A DNA stretch of 64,000 bases from an uncultured Pelagibacteraceae bacterium (GCA_902533445.1 CACALX010000006.1:1-64000), one strand, 5' to 3'; numbered from the stretch's first letter, positions 51,091 to 59,283 are shown. Numbers and translations: made by a program. Notes: generated by a model not told the origin, from the sequence alone.

Positions 51091-52101
51091 ATGAAAATTA
51101 AAAGAATACTTCTTTCCCTAGCTGTTGTTTTTGGTCTTACTTCTTTTGGAAGTGTGGCTAATGCAGCTTGTGGAACTATAACAATCGCTAATATGAACTG
51201 GGCTTCAGCAAACTTAATGGCTGAAGTTGATAAAATCATACTAGAAGAAGGATATGGATGTACTGTTGAATTGGTGCCAGGTGCAACTCAGCCAACTTTT
51301 GCATCTATGCAAGAAAAAGGTGAACCAGATGTTGCTCCAGAGTTTTGGGCAAATGCTGCTAAAAGAGAGTTAGAAGCAGCTGTTGCTGAAGGTAAACTTC
51401 ATTCAATTAATAAAGCACCAATCACTGGACTTGGTGAAGGTTGGTGGGTATTACCTGCTACTTTAGAAAAGCATCCTGAATTAACGACTGCTGATGCAAT
51501 CTTAGAAAGACCTGATCTATTCCCTCACCCAGAGGACCCTTCAAAAGGTGGATTCCATATTTGCCCTCCAGGATGGAACTGTGAATTAAGTAACAGAAAC
51601 CATTTTAGAGCTTGGGGTATGGAAGAAAAAGGTTGGATGATAGTAGAAACTGGCTCTGCTGCAGGACTTGATGGTTCAATTGCTAAGGCAGCAGAAAGAG
51701 GTGAAAACTGGTTTGGTTACTACTGGTCGCCAACTGCTATTATAGGTAAATACAACATGCAAGCTGTAGATATGGGTGAGTATGCTGGTAAAGATAACTG
51801 GGATAATTGTTTGTCAAAACCAGAGCAAGAATGTGCTAACCCTTTAAAATCTTCATGGGTAAAATCTGAAGTATATACTGTTGCAACTGATAACTACAAA
51901 AAAACAGCTGGAAAAGAAGGTATGAAGTATCTTGAAAACAGAACTTACCCAGGTCCAGTAATGAACGGTATGTTGGTTTGGATGGGTGAAAACCAAGCAG
52001 AAGGTGCAGATGCTGCAATTGAATTCCTAAAAACACAAGAAGATGTTTGGACTAAATGGGTTTCAAGTGATGCTGCTGCAAAAATAAAAAAAGCACTTTA
52101 A
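51091..52101 (+). CDS. proX: Glycine betaine/proline-type ABC transporter binding protein
   Basis: A 336-residue protein. The signal peptide is MKIKRILLSLAVVFGLTSFG, cut after SVANA. The mature OpuAC-type domain begins CGTITIANMNWASANLMAEV and contains aromatic-rich segments (APEFWANAA, GEGWWVLPA, ENWFGYYWSPTAI) that can form the aromatic box for a quaternary ammonium group. I use the ATG at 51091, which has GGGAGA upstream; an ATG at 51067 would add eight residues before the signal peptide. Regular codon use and high Ala/Glu content suggest strong expression. Confidence 0.88.
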   Translation: MKIKRILLSLAVVFGLTSFGSVANAACGTITIANMNWASANLMAEVDKIILEEGYGCTVELVPGATQPTFASMQEKGEPDVAPEFWANAAKRELEAAVAEGKLHSINKAPITGLGEGWWVLPATLEKHPELTTADAILERPDLFPHPEDPSKGGFHICPPGWNCELSNRNHFRAWGMEEKGWMIVETGSAAGLDGSIAKAAERGENWFGYYWSPTAIIGKYNMQAVDMGEYAGKDNWDNCLSKPEQECANPLKSSWVKSEVYTVATDNYKKTAGKEGMKYLENRTYPGPVMNGMLVWMGENQAEGADAAIEFLKTQEDVWTKWVSSDAAAKIKKAL

Positions 52102-52113
52102 ATTAATGTTATT

Positions 52114-52141
52114 ATCGAACCCGTTGTAAAACGGGTTCGAT
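52114..52141 (+). terminator. Perfect 12-bp hairpin with GTAA loop between proX and proW
   Basis: ATCGAACCCGTT (52114-52125) and its exact reverse complement (52130-52141) close a GTAA loop, a stable GNRA-type tetraloop in RNA. The sequence after the stem is T-rich but broken (TAGTTTAAG), so it may partially terminate or protect the proX message rather than stop transcription before proW, which starts 17 bases later. Confidence 0.8.
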
Positions 52142-52158
52142 TAGTTTAAGTATAATTT

Positions 52159-53046
52159 ATGGATTTCTTTACTAAAATTCCTGTAATGGATAGAACAGCT
52201 TTAAGAGAGCTTAAAAAAGGTATTGATTTTAGTTTTAAAGAATTTTCAAGAGCCTATGGAGATGGAATAGAAGGTTTTTTTGATCCCCTATTATATTTTT
52301 TAATTTGGCTCGAAAAACTTTTAGTAAATAGTCCTTGGCCTATTATTATTGCAGTTTTTGCCCTATTAGCATGGATAGGTTCAAGAAGTATAAAATTAAC
52401 TATTGGGACGATGGTTTGCTTTTTGATAATTGGATATTTTGGAATGTGGAAAAACTGTATGGCTACAGTTGCTATTATATCAGTTTCGACTTTAGTTTGT
52501 ATTGTTGTTGGTATTCCAATAGGAATTTTAATGTCAAAGTCACAAAGAGCAGAAAAAGCAATTTTACCAATATTAGATATGATGCAAACTATTCCAAGTT
52601 TCGTTTATTTAATTCCTATTATCATGCTACTTGGTATAGGAAAAGTTCCAGGTCTATTGGCAGTTTGTATTTATGCCTTACCCCCAATTGTAAGACTAAC
52701 CAATCTGGGGATTAGAGAGGTGGATAAAGAAACTTTAGAGGCAAGCGAGGCTTTTGGGGCAACCCCAATACAAAAACTAAGGTCTGTTCAAATTCCTCTT
52801 TCATTGCCCACAATATTTGCGGGCATTAACCAAACAATTATGATGGCTTTAGCAATGGTAGTTATAGCATCGATGATTGGTGTTAGAGGTCTAGGAGTGC
52901 CTATTTTACAGGCTATTTCTAACCAATATTTGGCGTTGGGAATGATGAATGGTTTAGCAATTGTAGCCTTAGCAATTATCTTTGACAGGGTCACTCAGCA
53001 GTACGGCCAAAGAATTCAAAAGCACAGAGGTCAGCTTAAAAAGTAG
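52159..53046 (+). CDS. proW: Glycine betaine/proline-type ABC transporter permease
   Basis: A 295-residue membrane protein. The N-terminal extension before the first helix and the EAA loop EASEAFGATPIQKLRSVQIPLSL (about residue 195) match ProW/OpuAB permeases. Other segments are GIPIGILMSKSQRAEKAILPILDMMQTIP and MIGVRGLGVPI. It works with ProX. An ATP-binding subunit (ProV/OpuAA) would be expected next to it but is absent; the following gene encodes a MetF-like enzyme. Confidence 0.88.
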   Translation: MDFFTKIPVMDRTALRELKKGIDFSFKEFSRAYGDGIEGFFDPLLYFLIWLEKLLVNSPWPIIIAVFALLAWIGSRSIKLTIGTMVCFLIIGYFGMWKNCMATVAIISVSTLVCIVVGIPIGILMSKSQRAEKAILPILDMMQTIPSFVYLIPIIMLLGIGKVPGLLAVCIYALPPIVRLTNLGIREVDKETLEASEAFGATPIQKLRSVQIPLSLPTIFAGINQTIMMALAMVVIASMIGVRGLGVPILQAISNQYLALGMMNGLAIVALAIIFDRVTQQYGQRIQKHRGQLKK

Positions 53047-53106
53047 ACCAATTGTCATAATCGAATTTTCTAGACTCATATTTCAAAATCAATAAAGATC
53101 CAAAAT

Positions 53107-53835
53107 ATGAATTTTTCTTTGGAGATTAGTCCTAAAACAGATCTTGAAACTGTACCTCCACTAAGTGATGTTTATATCACTATGCTTCCAGGAGGAGATT
53201 ATAAAGAAACCGCAGATAAAGCAGTAGAACTTGTTAAAAAAGGATTTAATCCAGTTCCACATTTTCCAGCAAGATCAATGCATGATGATAGTGAACTAAA
53301 AGATTATGTTACAAGATGCAAAGATGGAGGAGTGAAGCAAGCACTAATTATTGGTGGAGGAAGAGAGCCTCTTGGAAAATTTGATAGTTCATTTCAACTT
53401 TTAGAAACAGGTTATTTTGAAAAAATGAAAATAGGAATAGCTGGACATCCTGAAGGGAGTCCTGATATATCCGACACAGATTTAGAAAAAGCAATGATAA
53501 ATAAAAAGCCTTACGCTGATTATATAGTAACACAGTGGTTATTAGATCCTCAGCCTATCATTGATTTTATTTCTAAACAAAGCGTACCAGTGCATGTTGG
53601 AATAACTGGGCCCTTGAAAATATCTAGCTTAATTAAATTTGCTAATATCGTTGGGGCAAAAAATTCCTTAAACTTTCTTAAATCTAATTTTAGTAGGGCG
53701 TTAGATTTATTAAAACCTAAAGACCCTAATGATTTAATTGGGAAAGTTAAATCGCACACTGATAACTTCCACATTTATACATTCGGCGGCTTGAAGGAAA
53801 CTAACAAGTGGTTGAGGGAGAATAGTTATGTCTAA
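53107..53835 (+). CDS. metF: Methylenetetrahydrofolate reductase-like protein
   Basis: A 242-residue TIM-barrel protein, shorter than typical MetF (about 290). The family layout is visible: the N-terminal SLEISPKTD, VYITMLPGGDYKETAD (about residue 24), FNPVPHFPARSMHDD, KQALIIGGGRE, IGIAGHPEGSPD, then YIVTQWLLDPQPIIDF. MetF interconverts methylene- and methyl-tetrahydrofolate using FAD. Its stop overlaps the start of the demethylase-like gene by 8 bases, so it is a strong candidate to process methyl-tetrahydrofolate produced by that enzyme. Confidence 0.8.
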   Translation: MNFSLEISPKTDLETVPPLSDVYITMLPGGDYKETADKAVELVKKGFNPVPHFPARSMHDDSELKDYVTRCKDGGVKQALIIGGGREPLGKFDSSFQLLETGYFEKMKIGIAGHPEGSPDISDTDLEKAMINKKPYADYIVTQWLLDPQPIIDFISKQSVPVHVGITGPLKISSLIKFANIVGAKNSLNFLKSNFSRALDLLKPKDPNDLIGKVKSHTDNFHIYTFGGLKETNKWLRENSYV

Positions 53836-55186
53836 TGAATTTGACTATACTAAATTAAAACATGTTACTTCTGTTGATCAGTCAGACAGAGAAGTACCAT
53901 ACAACTTAAGACAAAGTGGGCCAACAAAAGTTGAAATGTTAATTTCAACAAGGGTAAGAAAATCACCTTATTGGCATTTATCAATGCAGGCAGGTTGTTG
54001 GAGAGCAACGGTATACAATCGTATTTATCACCCAAGAGGCTATGTAAAACCTGAAGATGGTGGAGCTATGGTTGAATACGATGCTATCGTAAACCATGTA
54101 ACAATGTGGAACGTTGCTGTTGAAAGACAAATAAGAGTTAAAGGTCCAGATGCAGAAAAATTTACTGATTATGTGATCACTAGAGATGCAACTAAAATTT
54201 CACCAATGAGAGCAAGATATGTAATTTTATGTAATGCATACGGTGGAGTTTTAAATGATCCAATTCTTTTAAGAATATCTGAAGATGAATTTTGGTTTTC
54301 GTTATCAGATTCTGATATCGGAATGTATCTTCAAGGTGTAAATGCAGATGGCAGATTTGATTGTACAATTGAAGAAATTGATGTGAGCCCAGTTCAAATT
54401 CAAGGTCCTAAATCAAAAGCATTGATGAAAGATTTGTGTGGAGATCAAGTAGATTTTGACAACATGCCTTTCTATGGATTAGCTGAAGCTAAAATTGGCG
54501 GAAGAGATGTTGTAATTTCACAATCTGGTTTCTCAGGAGAAGCTGGTTATGAAATTTATCTAAGAAACTCTACTTTATATGCTGAAGATATGTGGAATGC
54601 TGTACTTGAAGCTGGAAAAAAACATAGCTTAATGGTTATTGCTCCCGCTCACCACAGAAGAATTCAAGCGGGTATTCTTTCATGGGGACAAGATATGGAT
54701 CAACAGCACAATCCGTTCCAATGTAATTTGGGTTATCAAGTTTCTTTATCTGGAAAAGGAGAATGGAACAAAACTGCAGATTATGTTGGTAAGGCTGCAC
54801 TGGAAAAGATGAAAGAAGAATTAAAAGCAGGTAAAAAACCATACAAACTTCAACTAGTTGGTATGGAATTAGGTGGTAAACCTATTGATAATTATGCACC
54901 TGACTTTTGGTTAGTTTCTCCTGAAAGTGGTGGAGATTCAGTAGGATTTTTAACATCACCATGGTGGCATCCTGAAAAGAAAACGAACATTGCAATGGGA
55001 TACGTTCCTTTTGATGGAACATTGAACGCAAATGGTTTTCCAAAAGGAAAAGTAGGAACTAAATTTAAAGTTCATTTACCTGCAGAATATTCAGAGACAC
55101 CAGGAACACCTGTTGATGCTGTAGTAGTGGATATTCCATTTAAAGAGTCTTTCAACGCAAATACAAGAGAAGTTGTAGAAGGCTAA
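53828..55186 (+). CDS. GcvT/DmdA/LigM-family tetrahydrofolate-dependent demethylase
   Basis: A 452-residue stand-alone aminomethyltransferase-fold protein. It has the GcvT pattern (VQIQGPKSKALMKDLCG, SQSGFSGEAGYEIYLR, a C-terminal beta-rich domain ending VVVDIPFKESFNANTREVVEG). It is longer than DmdA (about 370) and closer in length and C-terminus to LigM/DesA O-demethylases, which are also paired with metF. It probably moves a methyl group from an N-, O- or S-methylated substrate to tetrahydrofolate. Being downstream of a betaine-type transporter, an osmolyte is the likely methyl donor. It should not be called DmdA without further evidence. Confidence 0.78.
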   Translation: MSNEFDYTKLKHVTSVDQSDREVPYNLRQSGPTKVEMLISTRVRKSPYWHLSMQAGCWRATVYNRIYHPRGYVKPEDGGAMVEYDAIVNHVTMWNVAVERQIRVKGPDAEKFTDYVITRDATKISPMRARYVILCNAYGGVLNDPILLRISEDEFWFSLSDSDIGMYLQGVNADGRFDCTIEEIDVSPVQIQGPKSKALMKDLCGDQVDFDNMPFYGLAEAKIGGRDVVISQSGFSGEAGYEIYLRNSTLYAEDMWNAVLEAGKKHSLMVIAPAHHRRIQAGILSWGQDMDQQHNPFQCNLGYQVSLSGKGEWNKTADYVGKAALEKMKEELKAGKKPYKLQLVGMELGGKPIDNYAPDFWLVSPESGGDSVGFLTSPWWHPEKKTNIAMGYVPFDGTLNANGFPKGKVGTKFKVHLPAEYSETPGTPVDAVVVDIPFKESFNANTREVVEG

Positions 55187-55191
55187 ATCTA

Positions 55192-55223
55192 TTTTAGGGG
55201 GAGTTATTTAAACTCCCCTAAAA
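55192..55223 (+). terminator. Hairpin after the demethylase gene
   Basis: TTTTAGGGG (55192-55200) and AGTT (55202-55205) pair with AACT (55211-55214) and CCCCTAAAA (55215-55223), with one bulged G. The stem follows the stop codon by five bases and is followed by ATTCAATG, the start of the small ORF, so it lacks a T tract. It may act as an attenuator or message-end stabiliser between the demethylase and the small genes. Confidence 0.65.
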
Positions 55224-55227
55224 TTCA

Positions 55228-55338
55228 ATGACAAAAGGGTTTCTAATCGCAGTTTGCATTATTATTGCGATTGCTTTAATAGTATTCCCATTAATTGTTT
55301 CTTATAAAGCTCAAAAAAATAAAAAAGATAAAAATTAA
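55228..55338 (+). CDS. Small single-helix membrane protein, 36 aa
   Basis: The frame encodes 36 residues: MTKGFLIAV, then a strongly hydrophobic helix ending VFPLIVSY, then a basic tail KAQKNKKDKN. A stop-start overlap (TAATG) joins it to the next gene at 55338, which is good evidence that it is translated. I know of no named family. It could anchor in the inner membrane and assist the YIP1-like protein. Confidence 0.55.
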   Translation: MTKGFLIAVCIIIAIALIVFPLIVSYKAQKNKKDKN

Positions 55339-55883
55339 TGTTTGGTGAATTTTTAAATATCATTTTCAAGTCAATAAAATTAGATAAGAAGCTTTATTCT
55401 GATAACAGAAATTTTGGCGAATCTTCAATATATTTTGCAGGCTTAATAATGATTTTAGATGGAGTTGCTGGTGCAGTAGCAGCTAACACTGTCATTAAAA
55501 CTGCAATAGGAATGTCAGGTCTAACAGCAATAGTTACTTGGTTAATATGGGCGATCTTCATTTTTGTAATAGGTGTTAAACTTTTTCCAGATAAACAAAC
55601 TAAAGTATCATTTAAAAAAGTTCTAACCGCAGTTGGTTTTGCTCATGCTCCTGGTTTATTAAGATTTTTTGCAGTAACTCCAGATTTAATGATACCTATA
55701 ATTTTTCTTACTCAATTTTGGATTTTTGCAGGTTTAATCATTTCAACAAAAGAAATTTTAAATTTAAAATCTAATTTTAAATCTTTTGGTATAGTCTTAT
55801 TATCTTTTTTGATAATAGCTTTTCTATCAATTACTTTCGTGATGAGTAGAATGAACATGCTTCCAACTAATCAGATTAGCTAG
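55338..55883 (+). CDS. YIP1 family membrane protein
   Basis: A 181-residue protein with five hydrophobic helices. The pattern of an amphipathic start (MFGEFLNIIFKSIKLDKKLYSDNRN), ILDGVAGAVAA near residue 40, GVKLFPDKQTKVSFKKVLTAVGFAHAPGLL in the centre, and two closing helices fits bacterial YIP1-domain proteins. No function is established for these in bacteria. Its end overlaps the convergent 55-residue gene by 4 bases. Confidence 0.7.
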   Translation: MFGEFLNIIFKSIKLDKKLYSDNRNFGESSIYFAGLIMILDGVAGAVAANTVIKTAIGMSGLTAIVTWLIWAIFIFVIGVKLFPDKQTKVSFKKVLTAVGFAHAPGLLRFFAVTPDLMIPIIFLTQFWIFAGLIISTKEILNLKSNFKSFGIVLLSFLIIAFLSITFVMSRMNMLPTNQIS

Positions 55884-56047
55884 ATTGGAAAAATAGTTTT
55901 TGAAACTCTACAAGATTTACAAATTTTAAAACCAGTTAATATTAAATTTTGCGATACACTCTCATCCTCTTCTTTACACTCATCACAGATATTATTTAAA
56001 TCTTCAATGTAATCTTGGTCATGAATTTCATCAAAATTATCAGTCAT
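55880..56047 (-). CDS. 55-aa protein with two CxxC motifs (zinc-ribbon-like)
   Basis: The frame starts at ATG 56045-56047 and ends at TAG 55880-55882. It encodes an acidic N-terminal region (MTDNFDEIHDQDYIEDLNN), then CDEC at residues 21-24 and CKSC at residues 43-46, 18 residues apart, with a basic end. The spacing would suit a structural zinc site. The ATG lies inside the end of the DUF3726 gene (8-base overlap, ATGACTGA), a typical coupling arrangement. The family is not recognised. It completes a four-gene operon with the genes at 56040-59283. Confidence 0.62.
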   Translation of the reverse strand: MTDNFDEIHDQDYIEDLNNICDECKEEDESVSQNLILTGFKICKSCRVSKTIFPI

Positions 56048-56651
56048 TATCTGTTAGGCCTGCACCTGCCCCATCCTGTTTTAAACTCTCGGTTTCTTCA
56101 ACAAAAGTATCTTCAGACAATTTGTACAAATTCTTCCACTCTTCCTCCGAAAAGTTATCAATATTTTCCAGAAAACTGATCTCTAAATGATTTGCAACAG
56201 ATGGAAATTCGTTATTAGCAATATTAGAATAGATATTTAAATTTAAATTTAAAATAATTTCTTTTTTATCAAGATTTATGTGAATTTTTTTACCAATAAT
56301 TTCTGATGCTCTGCTTACAAAAGCTAAAAATATTGAAGGGTAAGCAACGTTATTAAGTTCTATTTTTTTTAAGAATTCTAAAGATTTTGATTGGTCTAAA
56401 AAACTAACACCGAGGATAATTGGACAATAAGATTTTGCTGAAGGTTGATTTTTTTCTAATATTAGATTTAAATTTTGAAAACTATTTTCTTTCCTTTCAG
56501 AAAAATATTTATTTATATCTTTAATTCCTGGTAGACCAAATGCCTCTAAAAGTCTTACACACTTTGCTGTTTCTTCAGCAACCCCCCATGAATATCCGCT
56601 AGCTTTAGTTGCTCTTTTAACAGTAGTTTCAATTTCACTTAATGATTTCAT
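56040..56651 (-). CDS. DUF3726 family protein
   Basis: A 203-residue cytoplasmic protein starting MKSLSEIETTVKRATKASGYSWGVAEETAK, the pattern of DUF3726, followed by LLEAFGLPG and, after a charged middle, KSYCPIILGVSFLDQS and YPSIFLAFVSRASEIIGKK. I chose the ATG at 56651; a longer frame reaching 56684 would overlap the upstream gene by 32 bases. The C-terminus has a glycine-rich DGAGAGLTDND tail, which also encodes the start of the next gene. The function is unknown. Confidence 0.75.
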   Translation of the reverse strand: MKSLSEIETTVKRATKASGYSWGVAEETAKCVRLLEAFGLPGIKDINKYFSERKENSFQNLNLILEKNQPSAKSYCPIILGVSFLDQSKSLEFLKKIELNNVAYPSIFLAFVSRASEIIGKKIHINLDKKEIILNLNLNIYSNIANNEFPSVANHLEISFLENIDNFSEEEWKNLYKLSEDTFVEETESLKQDGAGAGLTDND

Positions 56652-56652
56652 G

Positions 56653-58314
56653 TTAAATGTTATTTTTATAAACCCACTGCTCATCGTAATTTTTTAACTC
56701 ATGAGGTAATGGCGCTCCTTGAAACATACAAATTCTTAACCACTTGTCAGATCTCGGGTCAAATTTTAAAGCCCCAAAGAAAGATAGCTTCAATCTCAAC
56801 ATATCAATAGGCATTATGTTTTTACCAATTGTATTATCTTGAATTTCTGAATAAGGAAATTTTTCAACTATAAAAACTCTTCTAATAACATGTCTCAAAT
56901 TAGAGTTTTTTATTAAAAAGTCAGATACAGTTTGACTATTTTTAGAAACCAAAAGTATTTCATAAAGCTTTTTTATGTCCCTAGCTATGGCTAAAGGTTG
57001 TTCTAATTCAGAGCCATGTTCTTCAAATCTATCAGCTAATCTTGGCTCTTCTTTATTTTTTGAGATAAACCAAAAATTTTGATTATTTTCTTTTTTTTCA
57101 AAATTTATTTTTAAAATATTTGGATATTTTTTTTCAATTATATTTCTTAAATCTTCAACAGTTCTATGAGCTGGTATATTAAAATATTTTTCTTCATCAG
57201 AGCTCATTTCTTTTACTAAAGGTTCAGTTATTTCACTATATGGTTCCATCATAATGGACACTACATACTCAATACATTCTTCACACGTTTGTTTCTCAAG
57301 CAACTCATAAATACTGTTGAAAGGATATTCTCTTGTAAAATCAAAATCATTCTCAATAAATTTTAAAAATTTTTGAACATCTTTTAGTAGATTATTAATT
57401 TTTTTTTTTTGATACTCACTATCAGTGTTCCAGCTTGTGATATTTGTTAATGATTTTTTTACACAATCAACAAACAGTTCACTATCTTTTTTATTTACAT
57501 TTTGAATCTCTCTAATTTTTTTTAATGCTATTTCTCTACTTAAGATCCAGTTATTCAAAAGTGTTGGATGATTAACAATAAAAGGAGCCATTCCTAATCC
57601 AGTAGAATTTCCAATGCCTAAATTTTTACATATTTGCTCATCTAGTTTTATTGCTTTTTTTGGATTTTTATTAAAAGCAACATGATTAACCTGGTCAAAA
57701 GTGAACTGTCTTACAAGATAGACTAGCATCATTTCTAATCTAAATGGTCCGTTAATTTCCTCGCGATTTTTAATTCTAAACCTATCCGCTAAACCAAATT
57801 TACCAGAACCATAAACAGCAGTAGTTCTGTATAAATATCCAACTTTTGATAATAAATTTAAATCTGGTTGTAATCCTTGACTTAAATTCTCTGTTACATG
57901 ATTAAATAATCTTACGGATTTATTTGCTCTTGATAATGTAAGTTCTTTATAAGAAAGTCTTCCAACTTCTTGTTTAGGAACTTCATTTTTCAATCTTTCA
58001 ATATCTTTTTTACCTGGCACTCCATCATGAAGAGTAAAAGCTGCATCCCATTTAGTAGCTATAACTCTGTCTGATCTTTCTTCATCTTTAATATGATTTG
58101 CAAAACAAACTAAAGAATAAACTCTTTTGTCTTTTTTAAATGAATACACTGCCTCACCATAACCATTTTCATCTAAATTAAACAAATCTTGTTTATATTC
58201 CCAGTCTTTAAATTCATTCAAAAAACTTCTTAAAAAAGATAGTTTAGATTGATGAAAAGATCCCAAACGAGATAATTTCATAATAGTATTTGGATCTCTT
58301 AGTTCTATTTTCAT
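56653..58314 (-). CDS. Uncharacterised 553-aa protein of the M19/DUF3726 operon
   Basis: I do not recognise a named family. The protein is soluble, highly charged and probably mixed alpha/beta, with no signal peptide. Recognisable segments are AVYSFKKDKRVYSLVCFANHI (about residue 55), DAAFTLHDGVPGKKDIERL (about 90), YRTTAVYGSGKFGLADRFRIKN (about 160), FRLEMMLVYLVRQFTFDQVNHVAF, a TCEECIEYVV segment with CxxC, and FGALKFDPRSDKWLRICMFQGAPLPHEL near the end. It begins 3 bases after the dipeptidase-like gene and ends 1 base before the DUF3726 start. Its conserved HDG and DRF segments could be active-site elements. Confidence 0.65.
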   Translation of the reverse strand: MKIELRDPNTIMKLSRLGSFHQSKLSFLRSFLNEFKDWEYKQDLFNLDENGYGEAVYSFKKDKRVYSLVCFANHIKDEERSDRVIATKWDAAFTLHDGVPGKKDIERLKNEVPKQEVGRLSYKELTLSRANKSVRLFNHVTENLSQGLQPDLNLLSKVGYLYRTTAVYGSGKFGLADRFRIKNREEINGPFRLEMMLVYLVRQFTFDQVNHVAFNKNPKKAIKLDEQICKNLGIGNSTGLGMAPFIVNHPTLLNNWILSREIALKKIREIQNVNKKDSELFVDCVKKSLTNITSWNTDSEYQKKKINNLLKDVQKFLKFIENDFDFTREYPFNSIYELLEKQTCEECIEYVVSIMMEPYSEITEPLVKEMSSDEEKYFNIPAHRTVEDLRNIIEKKYPNILKINFEKKENNQNFWFISKNKEEPRLADRFEEHGSELEQPLAIARDIKKLYEILLVSKNSQTVSDFLIKNSNLRHVIRRVFIVEKFPYSEIQDNTIGKNIMPIDMLRLKLSFFGALKFDPRSDKWLRICMFQGAPLPHELKNYDEQWVYKNNI

Positions 58315-58317
58315 AAC

Positions 58318-59283
58318 TTAAATTGATTTATAAAAATTGTACCAATTATTTCCTAGTATCCCATGTGTCTCATTATCTGAAAATCCAATCTTTTTGAGAC
58401 CTTTTTCTATATTTGCAAATCCTCTTGAATCTTCAAACCAGTCAGGTTGTTTTGGAAATCCTGGTTTATTTTTTGATCCTTCTCCGTAATTTTTAATTTT
58501 AGTCCAAGTACCATTTCTCATCCACTCAACTACGCTGTCGGGTTGATCAAGGCAAAGATCTGAACCTATACCAATTTTACTTGCTCCCATAATTTCTGCG
58601 GTCTTTGCTACCATTGCACAAAAACTATCAACAGTGCAATTACTATTATCTTTCAAGTGATGTGGATATAAAGATAAACCTAACATTCCTCCACTATCAC
58701 TTAACATCTTAAGCAAATCTGAAGACTTGTTTCTTTTTGCAGCATGCCAAAAAGAAGGGTTTGCATGTGTAATCGCAATTGGTTTTTCACTTATTTCAAT
58801 TGCATCCATTGTGCTTTTTTCTGCAGAATGAGACATATCAATAGCGATACCTACTCTATTCATTTCTTTTATTGCTTCTCTTCCAAAATTAGTTACTCCA
58901 CTATCGATTTTTTCATAGCAACCAGTAGCAAGTAGAGATTGATTATTGTAAGTTAGCTGCATAAATCTACATCCAAGTTTATGAACTTTTTCAACCAAAC
59001 TTATATCATCCTCAATTGGTGAACAATTTTGAAAACCAAAAAATATTGCAGTTTTATTTTCAAGCTTTGCTTTTTCAATATCCTTAAAATTTTTTCCTAG
59101 AAATATAAGATCAGAATTTTCCTCAAAAATTTTTTCCCACTTATTTAATTCTGTTATTAGCTCATCATAATCTTCATGGTAAACTATAGTTACATGAACT
59201 GCATCTAAACCTGCTGCTCGATTTATTTCAAAAATTTTTCTAGACCAATTGCAATATTGCAAATTATCGATTCTAAAATTCAT
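58318..59283 (-). CDS. M19 (renal dipeptidase) family protein with altered metal site
   Basis: A 321-residue TIM-barrel amidohydrolase-type protein of the membrane dipeptidase family. The second-half metal and substrate residues are visible: H152 in IDMSHSAE, H173 in ITHANPSF, and D242 in GIGSDLCLD. However, the usual N-terminal HxD ligand pair is replaced by MNFRIDNLQYCNW, and the iEGG segment with the bridging Glu by FFGFQNCSPIED. It may be a specialised subfamily acting on a non-dipeptide substrate, or have lost one metal site. It is the first gene of the minus-strand operon ending at 55880. Confidence 0.8.
   Translation of the reverse strand: MNFRIDNLQYCNWSRKIFEINRAAGLDAVHVTIVYHEDYDELITELNKWEKIFEENSDLIFLGKNFKDIEKAKLENKTAIFFGFQNCSPIEDDISLVEKVHKLGCRFMQLTYNNQSLLATGCYEKIDSGVTNFGREAIKEMNRVGIAIDMSHSAEKSTMDAIEISEKPIAITHANPSFWHAAKRNKSSDLLKMLSDSGGMLGLSLYPHHLKDNSNCTVDSFCAMVAKTAEIMGASKIGIGSDLCLDQPDSVVEWMRNGTWTKIKNYGEGSKNKPGFPKQPDWFEDSRGFANIEKGLKKIGFSDNETHGILGNNWYNFYKSI

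Noticed and set aside
52335-52715. 126-codon plus-strand frame inside proW
   Set aside because: It is an alternative frame of proW with Tyr/Ser/Asn-biased composition; proW itself has a clear EAA motif.
53828-55186. Calling this gene dmdA
   Set aside because: At 452 residues it is much longer than DmdA, and its end resembles LigM/DesA-type demethylases; DMSP demethylase cannot be claimed.
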